Positions 42,862 to 45,790 of a DNA stretch of 45,790 nt are shown here, one piece after another (within the stretch, counting starts at the first letter, position 1; each line of letters opens with the position of its first letter). The notes beneath the pieces are model-generated. The model was not told the origin of the DNA, did no database searches, and saw only the letters and a list, made by a program, of their open reading frames with translations. Source of the DNA: Erysipelothrix sp. (GTDB taxonomy: Bacteria > Bacillota_I > Bacilli_A > Erysipelotrichales > Erysipelotrichaceae). The stretch spans positions 1 to 45,790 of the forward strand of contig JAAYGI010000070.1 in assembly GCA_012727815.1 (NCBI GenBank). Direction: 5' to 3'. Position numbers and translations under genes: made by a program.

Positions 42862-43566
42862 CTATGTAGTTACTCTGGTACCTTTTGAGTTACCTTCTAC
42901 TGCTTTTATTATATTATCTTTTTCATTCATATTAAAGACTATTAGTTCAATATCGTTATCCATGCACATTGAAGTTGCTGTGGAATCCATAACTTGCAGT
43001 TGTTCTTGTAATACTTGCATGTATGTTAGTGAGTCATATTTAACAGCCTTTGGATCTATTTTAGGATCCGCATTATAAACACCATCAACACCATTTTTAG
43101 CCATTAAAATAACATCTGCGTCAATTTCTGATGCACGAAGTGCAGCTGTTGTATCAGTTGAGAAGAAAGCTGAACCAGTCCCTGCTCCGAAAATTACAAC
43201 ACGTCCCTTTTCCAAGTGTCTGATTGCTCTTCTTGGAATAAAAGGTTCTGCTATTTTTGACATTTCAATTGCGGATTGAACGCGTGTTTCAACACCAATG
43301 TTTTCAAGAGACCCTTGAATTGCTAAAGCATTGATAACTGTTCCTAACATACCCATTGAATCCACTTGTGCGCGTTCAATTCCAATTTCTTCAGCCATTT
43401 TACCTCTAATGAAGTTACCGCCGCCTACTACAATTGCAATTTCTACACCCATTTCTTGAATAACTTTTATTTGACGTGCTAGATCATCAAGAACATCTTT
43501 ATCAAAGATATTATTAGCACTTGATAATGCTTCACCACTTAATTTTAGTAATACTCTTTTATACAT
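42862..43566 (-). CDS. pyrH: Uridylate kinase
   Basis: Makes UDP from UMP and ATP, 234 residues, with the bacterial UMP kinase fold: LLKLSGEAL at the N-terminus, [13 protein letters not shown] (about 44-56), [17 protein letters not shown]-type region (here [18 protein letters not shown]) and [20 protein letters not shown] precedes the ATG. It lies behind an intrinsic terminator that follows tsf, so its expression needs read-through. Confidence 0.97.
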   Translation of the reverse strand: MYKRVLLKLSGEALSSANNIFDKDVLDDLARQIKVIQEMGVEIAIVVGGGNFIRGKMAEEIGIERAQVDSMGMLGTVINALAIQGSLENIGVETRVQSAIEMSKIAEPFIPRRAIRHLEKGRVVIFGAGTGSAFFSTDTTAALRASEIDADVILMAKNGVDGVYNADPKIDPKAVKYDSLTYMQVLQEQLQVMDSTATSMCMDNDIELIVFNMNEKDNIIKAVEGNSKGTRVTT

Positions 43567-43583
43567 AATAGTCTCCTTCTTTT

Positions 43584-43607
43584 AAAAAAGGACACAAAGT
43601 GTCCTTT
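43584..43607 (-). terminator. Intercistronic terminator between tsf and pyrH
   Basis: Perfect 9-pair stem (43587-43595 and 43599-43607, 3-nt loop), followed on the minus strand by six T, about 20 nt above the pyrH ATG. It can act as an attenuator that lowers pyrH-frr-uppS-cdsA expression relative to rpsB-tsf. Confidence 0.8.
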
Positions 43608-43611
43608 AGAT

Positions 43612-44502
43612 TTAAATTTTCGAAGCTTTAGCAACTTCTTCTGCGAAGTCTTCTTCACGCTTCTCAATTCCTTCACCAACTTGGTAACGAACAAAGCTAA
43701 TTACACTTGTATTTGCTTGTTTAAGAACTTGAGATACTTTTGAACTACCATCTTTAAAGAAAATTTGGTCATTTAAAGAAACGTCTTGTAATGTTTTACT
43801 TACGCGTCCTCTAATAATTCCTTCAATAACTTTTTCTGGTTTTGTTGAAAGTTCAGCATCGTTTTTAACGATTTCTACTTGGACATCAGTTTCTTTTTGA
43901 ACGATATCTGCTGGTACATCTTTCATTGAGATGTATGTAGGGTTCATTGATGCAATTTGCATTGCAATGTCTTTTGCAAGTTCTGCATTGTCTGTTTCTA
44001 GAACAACTACAGCTGAGATCAGACCACCATTGTGTTTGTAAACACCAAATGATTGTGAATCTTCTTTTGTTAATACTGCAAAACGACGGAATGTAATTTT
44101 TTCACCAATTGTTGATGTTGCATTAACAATTAGCGATTCTAATGTTTCACCATTAACTTCTAGTGCTAATGCTTCTTCATTTGTTGTTACATCGTTTTCT
44201 AAAATTGTATTTCCGATTGTGTCAATTAAATTTAAGAATTGTTCGTTTTTAGCAACGAAGTCTGTTTCTGAGTTAACCTCAATTAGAACAGCTTTGTTAC
44301 CTGATACAAAAATGTTTGAAAGACCTTCAGCAGCAATACGTCCAGCTTTCTTTTGTGCACTTGCAATTCCTTTTTCGCGTAACCAAGTTACAGCAGCATC
44401 TACATTACCTTCAGTAGCTTCAAGAGCTTTTTTACAATCAAGCATTCCTGCCCCTGTACGATCGCGTAATTCTTTAACTAATTTTGCTGTAATAGCAGCC
44501 AT
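43612..44502 (-). CDS. tsf: Translation elongation factor Ts
   Basis: Guanine nucleotide exchange factor for EF-Tu, 296 residues. The N-terminal UBA-like segment VKELRDRTGAGMLDCKKALE (about 9-28) is the family signature, followed by VNSETDFVAKNEQF, which contacts EF-Tu. The C-terminal core domain is normal in length. It starts 1 nt after the rpsB stop (TAATATG). Confidence 0.97.
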   Translation of the reverse strand: MAAITAKLVKELRDRTGAGMLDCKKALEATEGNVDAAVTWLREKGIASAQKKAGRIAAEGLSNIFVSGNKAVLIEVNSETDFVAKNEQFLNLIDTIGNTILENDVTTNEEALALEVNGETLESLIVNATSTIGEKITFRRFAVLTKEDSQSFGVYKHNGGLISAVVVLETDNAELAKDIAMQIASMNPTYISMKDVPADIVQKETDVQVEIVKNDAELSTKPEKVIEGIIRGRVSKTLQDVSLNDQIFFKDGSSKVSQVLKQANTSVISFVRYQVGEGIEKREEDFAEEVAKASKI

Positions 44503-44503
44503 A

Positions 44504-45409
44504 TTATTCTACACCTTTCTCTGTTTTAACTTCTTCTGTTTTAGCAGTTGTTTCAGTTCTTGGAGTGAATCGACGTTGGCGACGACGGTCATCACGACGA
44601 CGACGCTCATCATTACGTTGACGACGACGACGCTCATTTTCAGCAGCTTGTCTTTCAACATTAACGATTACATCTTCCATTGAAATGTCTTGCTCTTCTT
44701 TATCTTGGTAAGCAGCAGCCATAACGCCACCTTTTGGCTCAACCATAGCATCTGCCATTAATTGAGTAATAAGACGGATTGAACGTACTGCATCGTCGTT
44801 TCCTGGGATTGCATAGTCTACAACTGATGGATCACAGTTTGTGTCAACGATTCCGAATACTGGAATACCTAATTTTTTAGCTTCCGCTACAGCGTTGTGG
44901 TCTTCGATTGGATCGATTACGAACATTGCATCTGGAAGTTTTCTCATTTCTTTGATTCCACCTAAGAAGTTTTGTAGACGTTCTTTTTCTTTAATTAAAA
45001 GTGCTACTTCTTTCTTTGGATAGATATTGATTGCGCCTGAGTTTTCCATCTCTTCGATTTCAACTAAACGACGAATACTTTTTTGAATTGTTCTAAAGTT
45101 TGTAAGTGTTCCACCTAACCAACGTTGGTTCATGAAGAATGATCCACTTCTTAGTGCCTCTTCAACAACGATTGTTTGTGATTGTTTCTTTGTACCTACA
45201 ATCAATAATTTACCATTTTTCTCTGCAATGTCTCTAAGTGCTGTATAAGCCTCTTCGATTTTTGCTTGTGTTTTGTTTAAATCAATGATATAAACACGGT
45301 TTTTCGCTCCATAAATAAATGGTTTCATGCGTGGGTCCCAACGACGTGTCTGGTGACCGTAGTGAACCGCTCCTTCTAGTAATTGTCTTACTGATACTAT
45401 ATTTGACAT
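44504..45409 (-). CDS. rpsB: 30S ribosomal protein S2 with Arg-rich C-terminal tail
   Basis: Ribosomal protein S2 (uS2), 301 residues. The body is normal: LLEGAVHYGHQTRRWDPRM, FFMNQRWLGGTLTNF, LPDAMFVIDP and IPGNDDAVRSIRLI are the family blocks. Bacillus S2 is about 246 residues; here about 50 more residues follow near position 250, with alternating Arg, Asp, Glu, Gln and Asn (for example ERRRRQRNDERRRRDDRRR), then a Thr/Glu/Lys stretch. The start ATG is 45409, preceded by AAAGGTAGG at about 7 nt. Promoter and a structured leader lie upstream. Confidence 0.97.
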   Translation of the reverse strand: MSNIVSVRQLLEGAVHYGHQTRRWDPRMKPFIYGAKNRVYIIDLNKTQAKIEEAYTALRDIAEKNGKLLIVGTKKQSQTIVVEEALRSGSFFMNQRWLGGTLTNFRTIQKSIRRLVEIEEMENSGAINIYPKKEVALLIKEKERLQNFLGGIKEMRKLPDAMFVIDPIEDHNAVAEAKKLGIPVFGIVDTNCDPSVVDYAIPGNDDAVRSIRLITQLMADAMVEPKGGVMAAAYQDKEEQDISMEDVIVNVERQAAENERRRRQRNDERRRRDDRRRQRRFTPRTETTAKTEEVKTEKGVE

Positions 45410-45415
45410 ATAAAT

Positions 45416-45515
45416 GCCTACCTTTCCGTTTTTCCGCCACTGCTTCTAATAACAACAACTCAGTATTGAGCACGGGTTGTTAAATTCACAGTGTGAGAAT
45501 GGGCTTTTTTGCCAC
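45416..45515 (-). promoter_or_regulatory. Structured 5' leader of rpsB (putative autoregulatory RNA)
   Basis: The leader from the promoter to the ribosome binding site is about 105 nt. On the minus strand it contains a compact hairpin: AACAAC (pairing with GTTGTT) enclosing CTCA-ATAC-TGAG, about 45447-45483, and a second element TTCTCACAC/TGTGAA nearby. Ribosomal protein mRNAs often carry leaders bound by their product; S2 regulation is known in other bacteria, but I do not match this to a named Rfam family. Confidence 0.45.
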
Positions 45516-45520
45516 TTCTA

Positions 45521-45549
45521 ATATTATCATGAATCATAAGAAAGTTCAA
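45521..45549 (-). promoter_or_regulatory. rpsB-tsf promoter
   Basis: -35 TTGAAC (45544-45549), 17-bp spacer, extended -10 TGATAATAT with hexamer TAATAT at 45521-45526. The -35 lies at the edge of a long palindrome (45546-45597). Confidence 0.72.
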
Positions 45550-45597
45550 GTGTTTATGCTTTTCATAAATTTTATGAAATTATAGATAAACACTTGA
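45546..45597. repeat. Nested inverted repeat over the rpsB promoter
   Basis: Outer arms TCAAGTGTTTAT (45546-45557) and ATAAACACTTGA (45586-45597), 12 bp, perfect; inside them a second palindrome TTTCATAAA-T-TTTATGAAA (45561-45579), perfect 9-1-9. The structure can form one long hairpin downstream of the UvrA-like gene, but no T-run follows on either strand, and its inner edge overlaps the rpsB -35. Confidence 0.75.
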
Positions 45598-45615
45598 TAA
45601 ATTCATATATAAAAT

Positions 45616-45790
45616 TTAATCATATTTATTAAACACATATTGTGCTGTTAAAGAGTTTTCTTTTCCTTTTAACTTACTTGGAATACCTGTATAGATAACT
45701 TCCCCACCCAAACGACCTGCACCTGGCCCCATATCTATAATATAGTCTGCTTGACGCATGACTTCGACATTATGTTCTACAAGAATTACA
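45616..45790 (-). CDS. UvrA-family ABC ATPase, C-terminal end only
   Basis: The minus strand holds an open frame from the window edge to TAA at 45616-45618, with about 57 residues visible: VEHNVEVMRQADYIIDMGPG, then GRLGGEVIYTGIP, then ENSLTAQYVFNKYD. The EHN switch region, IDMGPGAG and GGE blocks are the C-terminal ABC head of UvrA proteins. Because only the tail is visible I cannot tell true UvrA from UvrA-like ATPases. The gene begins outside the window. It sits directly upstream of the rpsB promoter. Confidence 0.85.
   Translation of the reverse strand, partial: VILVEHNVEVMRQADYIIDMGPGAGRLGGEVIYTGIPSKLKGKENSLTAQYVFNKYD

Noticed and set aside
44219-44683. 154-codon plus-strand frame opposite tsf and rpsB
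   Set aside because: Lies wholly antisense to two certain ribosomal/translation genes, has no ribosome binding site, and its composition mirrors the Arg-rich S2 tail.
45498-45513. Short G/C-flanked T-run upstream of rpsB as a terminator
   Set aside because: Stem is only three bases (GGC/GCC) and it lies in the transcribed leader between promoter and gene.
1-45790. UGA=Trp recoding as in mycoplasmas
   Set aside because: TGA terminates several full-length genes (regulator, dnaE, smc, parE, ftsY) and Trp is encoded by TGG throughout.
1-45790. CRISPR array, insertion sequence, phage genes, tRNA or rRNA
   Set aside because: No direct-repeat arrays, transposase or integrase motifs, or cloverleaf sequences were seen in the intergenic regions.

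Overview
The window is a compact, A+T-rich stretch of chromosome with no rRNA, tRNA, insertion sequence, phage gene or CRISPR array that I can see. Gene content and order are Firmicutes/Tenericutes-like. Three features point to a Mollicutes-grade relative such as an Acholeplasma- or Izemoplasma-like organism: an SMC of about 977 residues, a fused NadD-YqeK protein, and several Firmicutes gene clusters with members missing. TGA serves as a normal stop codon (regulator, dnaE, smc, parE) and Trp is read from TGG, so this is not a UGA=Trp mycoplasma. The lineage is inferred, not proven.

Layout, left to right (most genes are on the minus strand, so transcription mainly runs from high to low coordinates). 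1-2046: a two-component system, with the kinase cut by the window edge. 2106-5141: dnaE. 5277-11561: smc-ftsY-ylxM-ackA-nrnA, an overlapping operon. 11757-12272: a lone plus-strand membrane-anchored protein of unknown function. 12282-17566: purB-yqeH-yhbY-nadD/yqeK-rsfS-methyltransferase-mtnN, a ribosome-assembly/NAD/SAM-recycling operon in which every junction overlaps. 17610-21975: parE-parC (topoisomerase IV), divergent from plsY (22072-22674). 22774-25196: a two-gene ABC exporter. 25308-27339: yebC-family gene plus gdhA. 27376-31057: pheS-pheT behind a Phe-specific T-box riboswitch. 31165-33533: a znuABC-type metal uptake operon with a promoter and a possible operator. 33591-36304: ACT protein, UPF0210, thioesterase and histidine phosphatase. 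36392-39222: hflX, diacylglycerol kinase and a glycerophosphodiester phosphodiesterase gene broken by one in-frame stop codon. 39282-39728: a stand-alone GyrI-like domain. 39779-45409: rpsB-tsf-pyrH-frr-uppS-cdsA-rseP, the classic translation/envelope operon but without dxr. 45616-45790: the C-terminal end of a UvrA-family ATPase.

Functionally this is core housekeeping: replication and segregation (dnaE, smc, parCE), protein targeting (ftsY), translation (rpsB, tsf, frr, pheST, rsfS, yqeH, hflX), phospholipid and undecaprenol synthesis (plsY, cdsA, uppS, dagK), fermentation and nitrogen metabolism (ackA, gdhA), and zinc or manganese uptake.

I found no convincing wholly new system. The items most worth a second look are the interrupted gdpD gene, the nested palindrome over the rpsB promoter with its leader RNA, the Arg-rich tail of ribosomal protein S2, intrinsic terminators placed directly upstream of pyrH and hflX, the ACT-UPF0210 pair, and palindromes at the parE/plsY, ABC exporter and znu promoters.
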